Positions 6,974-15,784 of a stretch of DNA of 64,000 nt are shown piece by piece. Position 1 is the stretch's first letter. Every line of letters starts with the position of its first letter. The translations under genes were made by a program, and so were the position numbers. Source of the stretch: Caulobacter ginsengisoli (GTDB taxonomy: Bacteria > Pseudomonadota > Alphaproteobacteria > Caulobacterales > Caulobacteraceae); the NCBI RefSeq assembly GCF_030814835.1, contig NZ_JAUSVS010000008.1, forward strand, positions 124,001 to 188,000. Direction: 5' to 3'. The notes under the pieces are model-generated. The model was not told where the DNA came from and made no database searches. It worked only from the letters and a program-made list of their open reading frames with translations.

Positions 6974-9289
6974 TTACGGAGCGAATAGAACCCGTTGGGC
7001 GTCCACAAATGCATCCCGAACCTTGGGAACGCCCCCCAGTGCAGCGGCCCCCTCACTGACGCTATCGTAGCGGAGTTCAAGCAGTCGCGGCAGCTTGTCC
7101 TGATCTAGCTCCCCAACCCCCTGCTTCACATATTGGCCAAGGACGAAATCCAGAAAGGCCTGCAGCGCAGCGTCATACCCTTCCAGCACGTCGGTTTTGC
7201 GCGTCTCGACCCTCTCGGCGCGGCTGACCGGCGGCAACGCAAAAGCGACATAGGCGAGAACGTCAAAAATGTCGCTGTCCGGCGCGTCAATGATCCGCGC
7301 CATCTCCGTCAGCGGCTCGATCCCGAAACCCGCTTCGGCCAGCGCCGCCAATAGCGCCTTGCGCGTCTCCGGCGCGCCCCACAGCCGACGCAGATCGTCC
7401 TCGTCCCGGAACAACTCGGGCGTCTTGCCGAACAGGCTCTGGAGGAACTCGGCGGCCGACAGCGGTCGCCCGTCCGGTCCCCAGAAACTGGTCGCGCTGA
7501 TGTGCTGGATCGTCCGCGCCTTACCGTCCGCAAGCTTGATCACGACCTTTTCCGGCCGCTCGCCCGGCTCCTTCGGGTCTTTGGGGGACGCGCCTGGATG
7601 CGGCTCCGCGACCAGCCCCTTCGGCCCGGCCGGTACGGGGTCCATCGGCTCCCCGTCCCACTCCGGATCGAGGAAGTGCTGATAGGCCCCCTCGAAATCG
7701 TGAATGGTGAAATACTCCTTGCCGTCGAACAGCCGGGTTCCGCGCCCGATGATCTGTTTGAACTCGATCATGCTGTTCACCGGACGCAGCAACACGATGT
7801 TGCGGACGTTCCGCGCATCCACTCCGGTTGAGAGTTTGGTCGAGGTCGTAAGGATGGTGGGGATAGTTTTCTCGTTGTCCTGGAACTGCCGCAGCCAATG
7901 CTCGCCGATGGCGCCGTCGTCGGCCCCGACCCGCTCGCAATAGTGGGGATCGGTGCTGCTTTTGGTTTGATTGATCAGGTTGCGAACGGCGGCGGCGTGG
8001 GGTTGGCCGGCGCAAAACACCAGGGTCTTCTGGCGTTGATCGATCTCCCTCATGAACACGTCGACACGGTATTTCTCCCGCGCCTCGATCTCGATGGTGC
8101 GGTTGAACTGACCGGGGGTGTAGCGGTGCTGCTCGCGCACCTCGCCAGACACCACGGTGTCATCGGGCGTGTAGACGTAGTCGTCCAGCGTCGTCTTGTG
8201 CTGGCGCACCTTGAACGGCGTCAGGAACCCGTCCTCAATCCCCTCGCGCAGCGAGTAGGTGTAAACCGGCTTGCCGAAATAGGCGTAGGTGTCCCGGTTC
8301 TCGTCGCGCCGCAGCGGCGTGGCCGTCAGGCCCAACTGCACCGCCGGCTCGAAGTAGTCGAGGATCGCCCGCCATTCGCCCTCGGCGTTGGCCCCGCCCC
8401 GGTGGCATTCGTCGATGATGATGAAGTCGAAGAAGTCGGGCGGATAGTCGCCGAAATAGGCTTCCTCCCGCCCCAGCGCATCGGTCTTGCCGCTGGTGAA
8501 GGTCTGGAAGATCGTGAAGAAGACGCTGCCGTTCTTGGGGACCCGGCCCTTCTTGCGGATCGCGTCCGGCTTGATCCGCACCAGCGCATCGTCGGGAAAG
8601 GCCGAGAAGGCGTTGTAGGCTTGGTCCGCCAGGATGTTGCGGTCGGCCAGGAACAGGATACGCGGCCGGCGCGTCGGCTCGCCGGTCAGGCTCCACCGCG
8701 CGTGGAACAGCTTCCACGCTAACTGGAAGGCAATGAAGGTCTTGCCGGTCCCGGTGGCCAGCGTCAGCAACACCCGCCTGTCGCCCGCCGCCACGGCGTC
8801 CAGCACGGCCTGCACGGCGTTGACCTGATAGTAGCGCGCCGGCTGCGTCCCGCCCTTATCCTCGAACGGCACGGCGGCGAATCGGTCGCGCCAAGCGTTC
8901 TCCTCGGCGAAGGTCGCGGTCCATAGCGCATCGGGCGTGGGCCAGTCCGCGACCGGTCCCTCCTTCCCCGTCTCCATATCGACCTGGTACTGGCCCGTCC
9001 CATCGGTCGAGAAAGCCCAGCGGGCGTTGAGCTTTCCCGCGTAAATCTTGGCCTGGCCCAACCCGGCGGTAACGCCCTTGCCGGCGGCCTTGGCCTCCAC
9101 CGCCGCCAGCTTGCGGCCGCGATAGCTCAGCACGTAGTCCGCTGTCGTCGCCTCACCCCGCTGCCCGGCGCCGAGGATGCGCCCCGGACAGATGACCTCG
9201 CGATTGACCTTGCTGCCCTCGACCACGCCCCAACCGGCCGCCTTCAGGGCGGGATCGATCAGTTCGGCGCGGGTCTCGGACTCGTTCAT
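6974..9289 (-). CDS. hsdR: Type I restriction enzyme, R subunit (HsdR, EcoEI-like)
   Basis: 771 residues. The N-terminal nuclease domain shows D51 and the E65-A-K67 pair of the PD-(D/E)xK motif (DYVLSYRGRKLAAVEAK). The SF2 translocase follows: Walker A ATGTGKT at 178-184, DECH box, GLTATPLRRD, and motif VI IIGRGTRLFDG. It cleaves unmodified DNA after ATP-driven translocation, in complex with HsdM and HsdS. The ATG overlaps the hsdS TGA (ATGA). All key motifs look intact, so the system is probably active. The operon order is M-S-R. Confidence 0.93.
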   Translation of the reverse strand: MNESETRAELIDPALKAAGWGVVEGSKVNREVICPGRILGAGQRGEATTADYVLSYRGRKLAAVEAKAAGKGVTAGLGQAKIYAGKLNARWAFSTDGTGQYQVDMETGKEGPVADWPTPDALWTATFAEENAWRDRFAAVPFEDKGGTQPARYYQVNAVQAVLDAVAAGDRRVLLTLATGTGKTFIAFQLAWKLFHARWSLTGEPTRRPRILFLADRNILADQAYNAFSAFPDDALVRIKPDAIRKKGRVPKNGSVFFTIFQTFTSGKTDALGREEAYFGDYPPDFFDFIIIDECHRGGANAEGEWRAILDYFEPAVQLGLTATPLRRDENRDTYAYFGKPVYTYSLREGIEDGFLTPFKVRQHKTTLDDYVYTPDDTVVSGEVREQHRYTPGQFNRTIEIEAREKYRVDVFMREIDQRQKTLVFCAGQPHAAAVRNLINQTKSSTDPHYCERVGADDGAIGEHWLRQFQDNEKTIPTILTTSTKLSTGVDARNVRNIVLLRPVNSMIEFKQIIGRGTRLFDGKEYFTIHDFEGAYQHFLDPEWDGEPMDPVPAGPKGLVAEPHPGASPKDPKEPGERPEKVVIKLADGKARTIQHISATSFWGPDGRPLSAAEFLQSLFGKTPELFRDEDDLRRLWGAPETRKALLAALAEAGFGIEPLTEMARIIDAPDSDIFDVLAYVAFALPPVSRAERVETRKTDVLEGYDAALQAFLDFVLGQYVKQGVGELDQDKLPRLLELRYDSVSEGAAALGGVPKVRDAFVDAQRVLFAP

Positions 9290-10464
9290 GCGGCGACAGT
9301 CTCGCGGGTCAGTTCGCCGGAGAAGGCGCGGGCGAGGAGGGATTGCTTGAGTTCAGTAAGGGCGGCGAGTTTGCCACTCAATGTGCCCGTCAAAGCTTGG
9401 GTCTCGAGGTAAATTCGTTCTATTAACTCTACTATCTCAGCTTGTCGCTCAAGAGATGGAAGGGGCACATTGATCTTGTTCAGCGCACCTTGGTTCAGCT
9501 TCGGTTGGGCCATGCCAGTGACATGCGGCTGCAGGTCGATCGAGTTGAGATAGTGTTCGACGAATACTTGCGTCCGCTTGTCTGCAAAGCGAAGCGCATG
9601 AGCGTGATTGTTCACCCAGGAGGGCCCGGAGATAGAGAACGCTATTGGATATGTCCTCGCTAAAAGGTTCGCACCATCCTCGGAAACGAGCAGCAGATCT
9701 TCATCGAAGAGATGATGCTGAACATGATCAACTACACCGGACGCGCCATAGTATGGCACGTTTCCTGGAACCCGATCACGCTTGGTCACAGGGCGACGCC
9801 GCCCGTCCAAATTCTCGCAGGTATTGGCGAACGGCTGATTTTTCCACGATTTGTCCCGATTAGTGAACAGAGATTCGCGAGCGCCGCGGAAAAGATCTTC
9901 GGCGTGCGCCAAGCAATCCGAGGTATTCGTCACCGCAGAGGCGATCTCTTCGAACGCCTTATCCAGAATAGTGACAATGCGTCGCTGTTCCGCGAGAGGA
10001 GGCACCGGAAGCGTATGGCTTTCAACCCACTCCTTTGGTACGCGTCTATGCCCGACCGCGCCCGTCATTGATGCTTGGCCCGCAGTCCGGAACTCATCCT
10101 GCCCAAGAAAATAAGCTAGATAGGCGGCCAAGAGACGCGGACCAGGCCGCAGGACCATAAACTCGCTCGACCCGAAGCCGATTGCATTTTCAAGTCCTCC
10201 TGCGATTCCCAGCTTTCCGTTCTCGAAACAGGGTGTGATTTTTGCAAGAAGGACGTCGCCATCAGCAAAATATGTGTAGCCCTTGTAGACCGATGAGAGC
10301 GGCTTGGTTTCCTTGCCTGCTACCATCCGAAGCCCAATCCCTAGCTCGTTCATGGGCACGAACGAGACTAACGGATCCTCCTCTAAGCGCCCGCGAACTT
10401 CTGACTTCGAAGGATCGAACTCGCAAAGCGAGCCAAGGCGTTCGATGGGGTAGGGCAAGGTCAC
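9286..10464 (-). CDS. hsdS: Type I restriction-modification specificity subunit (HsdS)
   Basis: 392 residues with two target recognition domains. The first ends in the conserved PPLAEQRRIVTILDKAFEEI spacer helix near residue 160-180; the second ends with PSLERQAEIVELIERI and the distal TELKQSLLARAFSGEL helix. It selects the DNA sequence for both methylation and cleavage. The GTG start overlaps the hsdM TGA (GTGA), and its stop overlaps the hsdR start. The gene is visibly less GC-rich than its neighbours, as usual for variable specificity subunits and compatible with horizontal acquisition. The target sequence cannot be predicted. Confidence 0.92.
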   Translation of the reverse strand: MTLPYPIERLGSLCEFDPSKSEVRGRLEEDPLVSFVPMNELGIGLRMVAGKETKPLSSVYKGYTYFADGDVLLAKITPCFENGKLGIAGGLENAIGFGSSEFMVLRPGPRLLAAYLAYFLGQDEFRTAGQASMTGAVGHRRVPKEWVESHTLPVPPLAEQRRIVTILDKAFEEIASAVTNTSDCLAHAEDLFRGARESLFTNRDKSWKNQPFANTCENLDGRRRPVTKRDRVPGNVPYYGASGVVDHVQHHLFDEDLLLVSEDGANLLARTYPIAFSISGPSWVNNHAHALRFADKRTQVFVEHYLNSIDLQPHVTGMAQPKLNQGALNKINVPLPSLERQAEIVELIERIYLETQALTGTLSGKLAALTELKQSLLARAFSGELTRETVAA

Positions 10465-12191
10465 AGTAAAGCCCTCACCCTCTCCAGTATTTGTCCGCTC
10501 TTGGCATCGAGAGTGGCGATCTCGTCGAGGATTTCCAGCGGCGATCTCGATACAGGAAGCGCTGGCGCATTCGGGTTACGAACCGAAAGGTCCCAGGTCG
10601 TTGGGTCAAGGCCGGTAATCTCGATTTTCCAGCTCGTTGCTCCATCCGCAAATGACGTCTGCCGCTCGATGAAGTCGACCAAGTCCGCGTCATTCAGCGC
10701 ATTCGTCTTCCCTAGATTGCGCCCCGGATCGAGCTGGTAGAACCAGGTCCGCTGCGTCTTCCGCCCCTTCTCGAAGAACAGCACCACGGTCTTGACCCCC
10801 GCGCCCTGGAACGTCCCGCCGGGCATATCCAGCACCGTGTGCAGGTCGCAGGTCTCCAGCAGTTCCTTGCGCAGCGCCGTCGCCGCCTGGTCGGTGTTCG
10901 ACAGGAAGGTGTTCTTGATCACAACCGCCCCGCGCCCGCCGGCGCGTAGCGACCGCATGAAATGCTGCAGGAACAGGTAGGCCGTCTCGCCCGAGCGGAT
11001 GGGGAAGTTCTGCTGCACCTCCGGCCGCTCGCCGCCGCCGAACGGCGGATTGGCCAGCACCACGTCGAACCGGTTCTTCTCCTGAATATCCAGGACGTTC
11101 TCGGAGAGGGTGTTGGTGTGCAGGATGTTGGGCGTGTCGATCCCATGCAGGATCATGTTCATGATGGCGATGACGTAGGCGAGGCTCTTCTTCTCCTTGC
11201 CGTAGAAGGTCCGCCGCTGCAGCGTCTCGCGGTCCGCCGTGCTTTGCGCCAGCGGCAGCATCGCCTGATAGGCCTCGCACAGGAAGCCGGCCGAGCCGCA
11301 GGCGCCGTCGTAGATGCGTTCGCCGATCCGCGGCTTGACCACCTGGATCATCGCCCGGATCAGCGGCCGGGGGGTGTAATATTCCCCGCCGTTGCGCCCG
11401 GCATTGCCCATCCGCTTGATCTTGTCCTCGTACAGCGACGACAGCTCGTGCTTCTCGGCTTGCGAGCCGAAGCTCAGCCCGTCGATCAGTTCCAGCGCGT
11501 CGCGCAGCGAATAGCCCGACTGGAACTTCGGCTGGATCTCGGCGAACACCTCGCCGATCTTGTACTCGATGGTGTCCGGCCCGGCGGCGCGGGCGCGGAA
11601 AGCTCTCAGGTAGGGCCACAGTTGGGTGTTCACATAGGCGACCAGGTCGTCGCCGGTCAGCGCTCGATCATGATCGAACCCGCCACCCGTGGTCTTCGGC
11701 GCCGCCCAGACACCCCAGCGGTGTTCGTCGTCGATGATCGGCGCGTAGGTTTCGCCTTTCAGTTCAGCTTCGACCTGTCGCTGCTTCTCCAGATCGTCGA
11801 GGTATTTCAGGAACAACATCCACGAGGTTTGCTCGGTGTAATCGAGCTCGGTCGTCTGCCCCGCCTCGTTGCGCAGCACCTTGTCGATGGCGTTGAAGGT
11901 CTGATCGAACCCACCGGACTTGCGCCCTTGGCCCCTGGCCTCGCGCGCGACGCGTGGCGCCCGGACCTCCTTGGGAGCCGCAGTCGGCTCTCCCGGCTCA
12001 AGTGACGCGAGGGCGACTGATCCGCCTCGACCTCTCCCGCGAGATATTTCGCCTTCGGAAACAAGAGCGTCCCGCACCTGGGCGTAGGTCTCTTCGTCCC
12101 AGGTCAGCCTGTCGAGCAGTCGCCCGTTTCCGGCTGCCCCACCCAGCTCGCGGAGAGCGGCCAAAAATTCATCACGCAAGGCTGGTGGCAC
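10461..12191 (-). CDS. hsdM: Type I DNA methyltransferase subunit (HsdM)
   Basis: About 576 residues, an N6-adenine methyltransferase. SAM-binding motif (YDGACGSAGFLCEAY) and catalytic NPPF (VVLANPPFGGGE) are both present. Compared with a typical HsdM there is an added N-terminal segment of about 50-60 residues (DEFLAALRELGG...YAQVRDALVSEGEI) that looks like a small winged-helix, then the standard HsdM_N helical domain beginning near FDQTFNAIDKVL. The GTG at 12191 is chosen because GGGGAGA lies six bases upstream; a TTG at 12206 is the alternative. First gene of the operon. Confidence 0.92.
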   Translation of the reverse strand: MPPALRDEFLAALRELGGAAGNGRLLDRLTWDEETYAQVRDALVSEGEISRGRGRGGSVALASLEPGEPTAAPKEVRAPRVAREARGQGRKSGGFDQTFNAIDKVLRNEAGQTTELDYTEQTSWMLFLKYLDDLEKQRQVEAELKGETYAPIIDDEHRWGVWAAPKTTGGGFDHDRALTGDDLVAYVNTQLWPYLRAFRARAAGPDTIEYKIGEVFAEIQPKFQSGYSLRDALELIDGLSFGSQAEKHELSSLYEDKIKRMGNAGRNGGEYYTPRPLIRAMIQVVKPRIGERIYDGACGSAGFLCEAYQAMLPLAQSTADRETLQRRTFYGKEKKSLAYVIAIMNMILHGIDTPNILHTNTLSENVLDIQEKNRFDVVLANPPFGGGERPEVQQNFPIRSGETAYLFLQHFMRSLRAGGRGAVVIKNTFLSNTDQAATALRKELLETCDLHTVLDMPGGTFQGAGVKTVVLFFEKGRKTQRTWFYQLDPGRNLGKTNALNDADLVDFIERQTSFADGATSWKIEITGLDPTTWDLSVRNPNAPALPVSRSPLEILDEIATLDAKSGQILERVRALL

Positions 12192-12321
12192 AGATAGTCT
12201 CCCCAAGTGTGGCGCACTTAATCGGGTCCGCGAGCCTACGCCAAGTCCGCCCGTGGACGCGGATCCGCCAAGGACGAATGCGGGCGTGAAGGCGCCTGTC
12301 TCGTGCCTCTACAGGGCTTGC

Positions 12322-12348
12322 CCTGCGAAGCCCGTCAGGGCGAAGCAG
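12322..12348. repeat. 27-bp direct repeat, right copy, abutting tRNA-Leu
   Basis: Identical to 6847-6873. It ends two bases from the CCA end of tRNA-Leu (12351), on the 3' side of the tRNA, the classic integration position for tRNA-targeted islands. Together with the left copy it brackets about 5.4 kb carrying only hsdM, hsdS and hsdR. No integrase is present between the copies. Confidence 0.75.
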
Positions 12349-12350
12349 GG

Positions 12351-12435
12351 TGGTGCCCCCGGTCGGACTCGAACCGACACTCCTTGCGGAACCGGATTTT
12401 GAGTCCGGCGCGTCTACCAATTTCACCACAGGGGC
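12351..12435 (-). tRNA. tRNA-Leu (anticodon CAA)
   Basis: 85 nt including an encoded CCA. Acceptor GCCCCTG pairs with CGGGGGC, discriminator is A. The anticodon stem CCGGA/TCCGG encloses loop CTCAAAA, giving CAA, which reads UUG. The variable arm is long (class II, as for Leu) and the T arm has GTCGGTTCGAGTCCGAC. The D arm has the TGGTGAAATTGGTAGACGC pattern of leucine tRNAs. Confidence 0.95.
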
Positions 12436-12499
12436 TCAGGACGTGGCCTGAAGGCGGGGCAATCTAGCGATGCGCCAAGCGACGTCAACGGCGGCGGCG

Positions 12500-13078
12500 T
12501 CAACGGCGGCGGGGCTTGGCCGGCGGCGGGTCGGGCTCCCGGCCGAACCAGACCACGGCGTAGCCTTCGCTCACCCCCACCCCGAACACCTTCCACGGCG
12601 GCTTGCCCCAGACCCCCTCCTCCAGGATAACGGCCCGGTGGCCCGGGCTGGCCTTCCAGCCGTTCAGGGCCAGTTCGGCGGTAACCGGGCCGGTCGAGCC
12701 CATGGCGATCTCGTAGCCCGGCCCCGGATAGGCGCCATCGGTGATCTCGGCCGGCTTGCTCCACATCCGCTCGGCATAGACGTGATCGGCGGTGTAGCAG
12801 ACCGCCCGCCACGGCCCGGCGGCCGACCAGCTGTGCAGGTTGCAGGGCTGGCCGCGCCGGTCGGTCCCCCGGTCGGGATGATGCTCGGCGAGATCGGCGG
12901 CATGGGCCCGGGCCACCCTGTCCAACAGCGGCGAACGCTTGAGACGCGGCAGACCGTTGTCGGCCCGATAGTTGTTCAGCCTTGAGGCGATGCCGTCCTC
13001 AATGCGGGCGTAGTCGCCGGGCGCGGCGGCCAGGGACAGGAAGGCCAGCAGGAGGAGACAGGCTTGAGCGGCGCGCAT
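12500..13078 (-). CDS. CAP-domain (SCP-like) secreted protein
   Basis: About 192 residues from the ATG at 13078, which begins a good signal peptide (MRAAQACLLLLAFLSLAAAP). The mature part has CAP features: NNYRADNGLPRLKRSPLLDRVARAHAADLAEHH near the N-terminus and GWKASPGHRAVILEE near the C-terminus. Two cysteines (QPCNLHSW, AVCYTADH) may form a disulfide. CAP proteins are extracellular or periplasmic with varied roles; the bacterial function is not known. The frame is open upstream to 13378, but the signal peptide decides the start. Confidence 0.75.
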   Translation of the reverse strand: MRAAQACLLLLAFLSLAAAPGDYARIEDGIASRLNNYRADNGLPRLKRSPLLDRVARAHAADLAEHHPDRGTDRRGQPCNLHSWSAAGPWRAVCYTADHVYAERMWSKPAEITDGAYPGPGYEIAMGSTGPVTAELALNGWKASPGHRAVILEEGVWGKPPWKVFGVGVSEGYAVVWFGREPDPPPAKPRRR

Positions 13079-13256
13079 GGTCAGAGCGCACGATAGCGGA
13101 AATCCCTGAACCGAGCCTGACCAGGCCCGGCGGGTGACGTCGGTCATGAGAGTCTCCTGCCGCGGAGCCTGGCGCCGACAAAGGCGTGCGGCGGCATTGA
13201 CCCGCGTCCCCGTGATCCGCAGGTTTCGGTCTCCGCCAGATTGCTGGAGCCCGCCG

Positions 13257-13703
13257 ATGAACTTCACCACCACCCTCCTCCAGGGCGAACGCAAGAACGT
13301 CACCGGCATCGTCGTGCCGGACGCGGTGGTCGAGGCCCTCGGCGGCGGCCGGCGGGCGCCGGTGGTGGTGACCATCAAGGGCTACAGCTATCGCAGCACC
13401 CTGGCGGTGATGGGCGGCGATGTGATGGTCGGGGTGGCCGCCGAGCATCGCGAGCGGGCCGGCGTGGCCGGCGGCGAGACGCTGGAGGTCGGCATCGCCC
13501 TCGACACCGCGCCGCGCACCGTGGAGGTCCCGGCCGACTTCGCCGCGGCGCTGGAGCAGGCCGGGGCCAGCGAGAGGTTCGCCGCCCTGGCCTACAGCCA
13601 CCGCAAGGAGCATGTGCGGGCCATCGAGGAGGCCAGGAGCCCCGAGACCCGCCAGCGCCGCATCGACAAGGCGGTCGAGAAGATCCTCGCGCCGAAGGCC
13701 TAA
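13257..13703 (+). CDS. DUF1905 / YdeI (OmpD-associated) family protein
   Basis: 148 residues from ATG 13257. The N-terminal part (GIVVPDAVVEALGGGRRAPVVVTIKGYSYRSTL) is a DUF1905 beta-barrel-like domain, and the C-terminal FAALAYSHRKEHVRAIEEA...RRIDKAVEKIL is the OmdA/YdeI motif. Cytoplasmic; role unknown. An upstream in-frame extension exists but lacks family support. Confidence 0.75.
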   Translation: MNFTTTLLQGERKNVTGIVVPDAVVEALGGGRRAPVVVTIKGYSYRSTLAVMGGDVMVGVAAEHRERAGVAGGETLEVGIALDTAPRTVEVPADFAAALEQAGASERFAALAYSHRKEHVRAIEEARSPETRQRRIDKAVEKILAPKA

Positions 13704-13731
13704 GGGCCGGACTCAATAGAGATTGAGACAA

Positions 13732-13754
13732 TTCAGAAGCTTAGCGCTTCTTTC
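13732..13754 (+). terminator. Probable terminator hairpin after the DUF1905 gene
   Basis: GAAGC-TTAGC-GCTTC followed by TTTC, about 30 bp after the stop codon at 13703. A short stem, so only moderately convincing. A second small hairpin CTCAAT/ATTGAG lies just before it. Confidence 0.4.
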
Positions 13755-13759
13755 ATCCT

Positions 13760-13785
13760 CTCATCCCCGCGAATGCCGGGATGAG
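13760..13785. repeat. Palindromic intergenic repeat
   Basis: CTCATCCC and GGGATGAG arms (8 bp, perfect) enclose a CGCG-containing loop. This is the form of a common alphaproteobacterial intergenic palindrome whose conceptual translation reads like IPAFAGMRG. It lies between convergent genes and may also serve as a terminator for the DUF1223 gene. Confidence 0.5.
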
Positions 13786-13804
13786 CGGTGTTAAATACGA
13801 AACC

Positions 13805-14533
13805 CTAGCGCCGCCCGGCCCCCAGGATCGGACCGCCGCCGGGCGCCTGGACCAGCACGGCCGTGCGCCAGGCCGGGTCCCTGGGCGGGGTGAGGATGAA
13901 ACTGGCCGCCGCGCCGTTCCAGCCGCCCAGCCGGACCAGCTGCCGCACGATGTTCCGATGCGGCAGGGTGCGGCCTTCGTTTTCGCCCCGCGCGATCGGC
14001 ACGTTCTGGACGCGGGGGTCGTAGCGGACCAGCCAGACGTCGGCGGCGCGGCCCGGCGCGGGGCCGGCGGCGATGCTGACCCGGCCCGGCTCGACCCTGA
14101 CCGCCGGACCGCCCGGCGCGCCGGCCCGGCGCAGGGACGCCTCGACCTCGGCCTGGTCCTGGCCCACCAGGTCGAAGCGGCCGTTGACCACCATTTCCGG
14201 CGTCGCCACCTGCGAGCCCAGCGGGCCGGCGGCGTAGGTCTTCTGGCGGTCGGTGAAGGCCTTCTGGGCGAAGGTGTCCTTCCAGCCCAGATAATCCCAG
14301 TAGGTGATCGAAAAACTGAGGGCCAGCACATCCGGACGGCCGGCTATGGCGTTCAGGTTGGCGTTGGCGGGCGGGCAGGACGAGCAGCCCTGGCTCTGGA
14401 ACAGCTCGACCACCACCGGATGGGCGGCGTCGGCCTTCACGGGCGACGGCGGCGCGGCGGCCGGGGCCATGGCGGCGAGCGCGACGCCCAGCAGGGCGGC
14501 CAGGCCCAGGGGCCAGAGAATCCTGCCGTTCAT
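13805..14533 (-). CDS. DUF1223 thioredoxin-like exported protein
   Basis: 242 residues. An N-terminal hydrophobic segment with Ala-rich end (res 5-28) is a signal peptide. The mature domain starts VVVELFQSQGCSSCPPANANL, the DUF1223 signature with a CSSC redox-type motif, followed by SITYWDYLGWKDTF and TPEMVVNGRFDLVG. It is probably a periplasmic thioredoxin-fold protein; substrates are unknown. It is alone, and transcribed toward the DUF1905 gene. Confidence 0.8.
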   Translation of the reverse strand: MNGRILWPLGLAALLGVALAAMAPAAAPPSPVKADAAHPVVVELFQSQGCSSCPPANANLNAIAGRPDVLALSFSITYWDYLGWKDTFAQKAFTDRQKTYAAGPLGSQVATPEMVVNGRFDLVGQDQAEVEASLRRAGAPGGPAVRVEPGRVSIAAGPAPGRAADVWLVRYDPRVQNVPIARGENEGRTLPHRNIVRQLVRLGGWNGAAASFILTPPRDPAWRTAVLVQAPGGGPILGAGRR

Positions 14534-14735
14534 CGCCTGCTCCGTTCCGCCGTCTCAGTCGAGAATTCGATCCCTGGGGTCACAGGTTACATGGCTTCCG
14601 CCCTCATTCAGGCGCAATAGGAGCCTATCTGTCGGCCGGCTGACAAAACCTTCATCACTGTGGGCTCTAGTCTACCGGGGCGACTCACCCGCCCATCCCG
14701 CTCGGGCGGCTACGATCGCCGAGGGGGACATAACA

Positions 14736-14762
14736 ATGACAAGGCGGAAAGCCCTTGACTGA
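14736..14762 (+). CDS. 8-codon upstream ORF (possible leader)
   Basis: ATG at 14736 preceded by GAGGGGGA (14721-14728) encodes MTRRKALD and stops at TGA 14760-14762. The stop lies just inside the next gene, whose TTG start at 14755 is in another frame. This spacing could couple desaturase translation to the small ORF. The evidence is the strong ribosome site on a very short frame. Confidence 0.35.
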   Translation: MTRRKALD

Positions 14763-15777
14763 CCATACCCTTGAGCCGCGTCCGTTGCGCAAAGCTCTGG
14801 CTTCCTATTCCCGTCCACACCATGGCCGCTCGATCCTGGAGTTGCTGCTCAGCGCCGCGCCCCTGGCCGCCCTGTGGACCGTTGCCTGGATCGCCTCAGC
14901 GTTCGGCCTGTGGTGGCTGGCCCTGCTGCTCAGCATCCCGGCCGCCTGTTTCCTGGTGCGGCTGTTCATGGTCCAGCACGACTGCGGCCATCACAGCTTC
15001 TTCGACAACGCCGCCGCCAATGACTGGACCGGCCGGGTCATCGGGGTGCTGACCCTGACCCCCTACGACTGCTGGCGCCAGACCCACGCCGCCCACCACG
15101 CCACCTCCGGCGACCTGGACCGCCGGGGCCTGGGCGACATTGTCACCCTGACCGTCGAGGAATATCGCGCCCTGCCGCTGATCAAGCGGTTCGGCTATCG
15201 CCTGTATCGCCACCCGCTGGTGCTGTTCGGCATCGGCCCGGCCTTCACCTTCGTGCTGCAGCAGCGCCTGCCGTTCGGCCTGATGAAGCAAGGCTGGCGG
15301 CCCTGGGTCAGCGCCATGGGCGCCAACCTGGCCATCGTCGCCTTCATGGTCGCCGTGGCCCTGCTGGCCGGCTGGCCGGCCCTCTTGCTGGTGCAGCTGC
15401 CGACCCTGGTCATCGCCGCCACCATTGGCGTCTGGCTGTTCTATGTGCAGCACCAGTTCGAGGACGCCCACTGGTCGCGCCGCGAGGACTGGGACCACAC
15501 CACCGCCGCCCTGCATGGCAGCTCGTATTACGACCTGCCCGTGGTGCTGCGCTGGATGACCGCCAATATCGGCATCCACCACGTCCATCACGTCGCCCCG
15601 CGCATTCCCTTCTATCGCCTCACGGCGGTCATGCGGGACCTGCCCCAGCTGCGCAATGTCAGCCGCCTGAGCCTCACCCAGAGCCTGCGCTGCGTGGCCC
15701 TGTCCCTGTGGGATGAGGCCGGCAAGCGGATGATCTCGTTCCGCCAGTACCGCCGCCAGCGGGCCCTCGCGGCCTGA
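14755..15777 (+). CDS. Membrane fatty acid desaturase
   Basis: 340 residues with the three histidine boxes of membrane di-iron desaturases: HDCGHHSFF, THAAHHATSG and IGIHHVHHVAPR, plus several membrane spans between them. This arrangement matches the omega-6/delta-12-like bacterial group; regiospecificity cannot be told. It would modify membrane phospholipid acyl chains. The TTG start at 14755 is forced: an in-frame TGA lies at 14737 and no ATG or GTG precedes the first conserved region. Confidence 0.88.
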   Translation: MTDHTLEPRPLRKALASYSRPHHGRSILELLLSAAPLAALWTVAWIASAFGLWWLALLLSIPAACFLVRLFMVQHDCGHHSFFDNAAANDWTGRVIGVLTLTPYDCWRQTHAAHHATSGDLDRRGLGDIVTLTVEEYRALPLIKRFGYRLYRHPLVLFGIGPAFTFVLQQRLPFGLMKQGWRPWVSAMGANLAIVAFMVAVALLAGWPALLLVQLPTLVIAATIGVWLFYVQHQFEDAHWSRREDWDHTTAALHGSSYYDLPVVLRWMTANIGIHHVHHVAPRIPFYRLTAVMRDLPQLRNVSRLSLTQSLRCVALSLWDEAGKRMISFRQYRRQRALAA

Positions 15778-15784
15778 CGCTACG

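Noticed and set aside
7133..8722. Frames on the plus strand over hsdR
   Set aside because: Antisense shadows of a gene with complete helicase and nuclease motifs.
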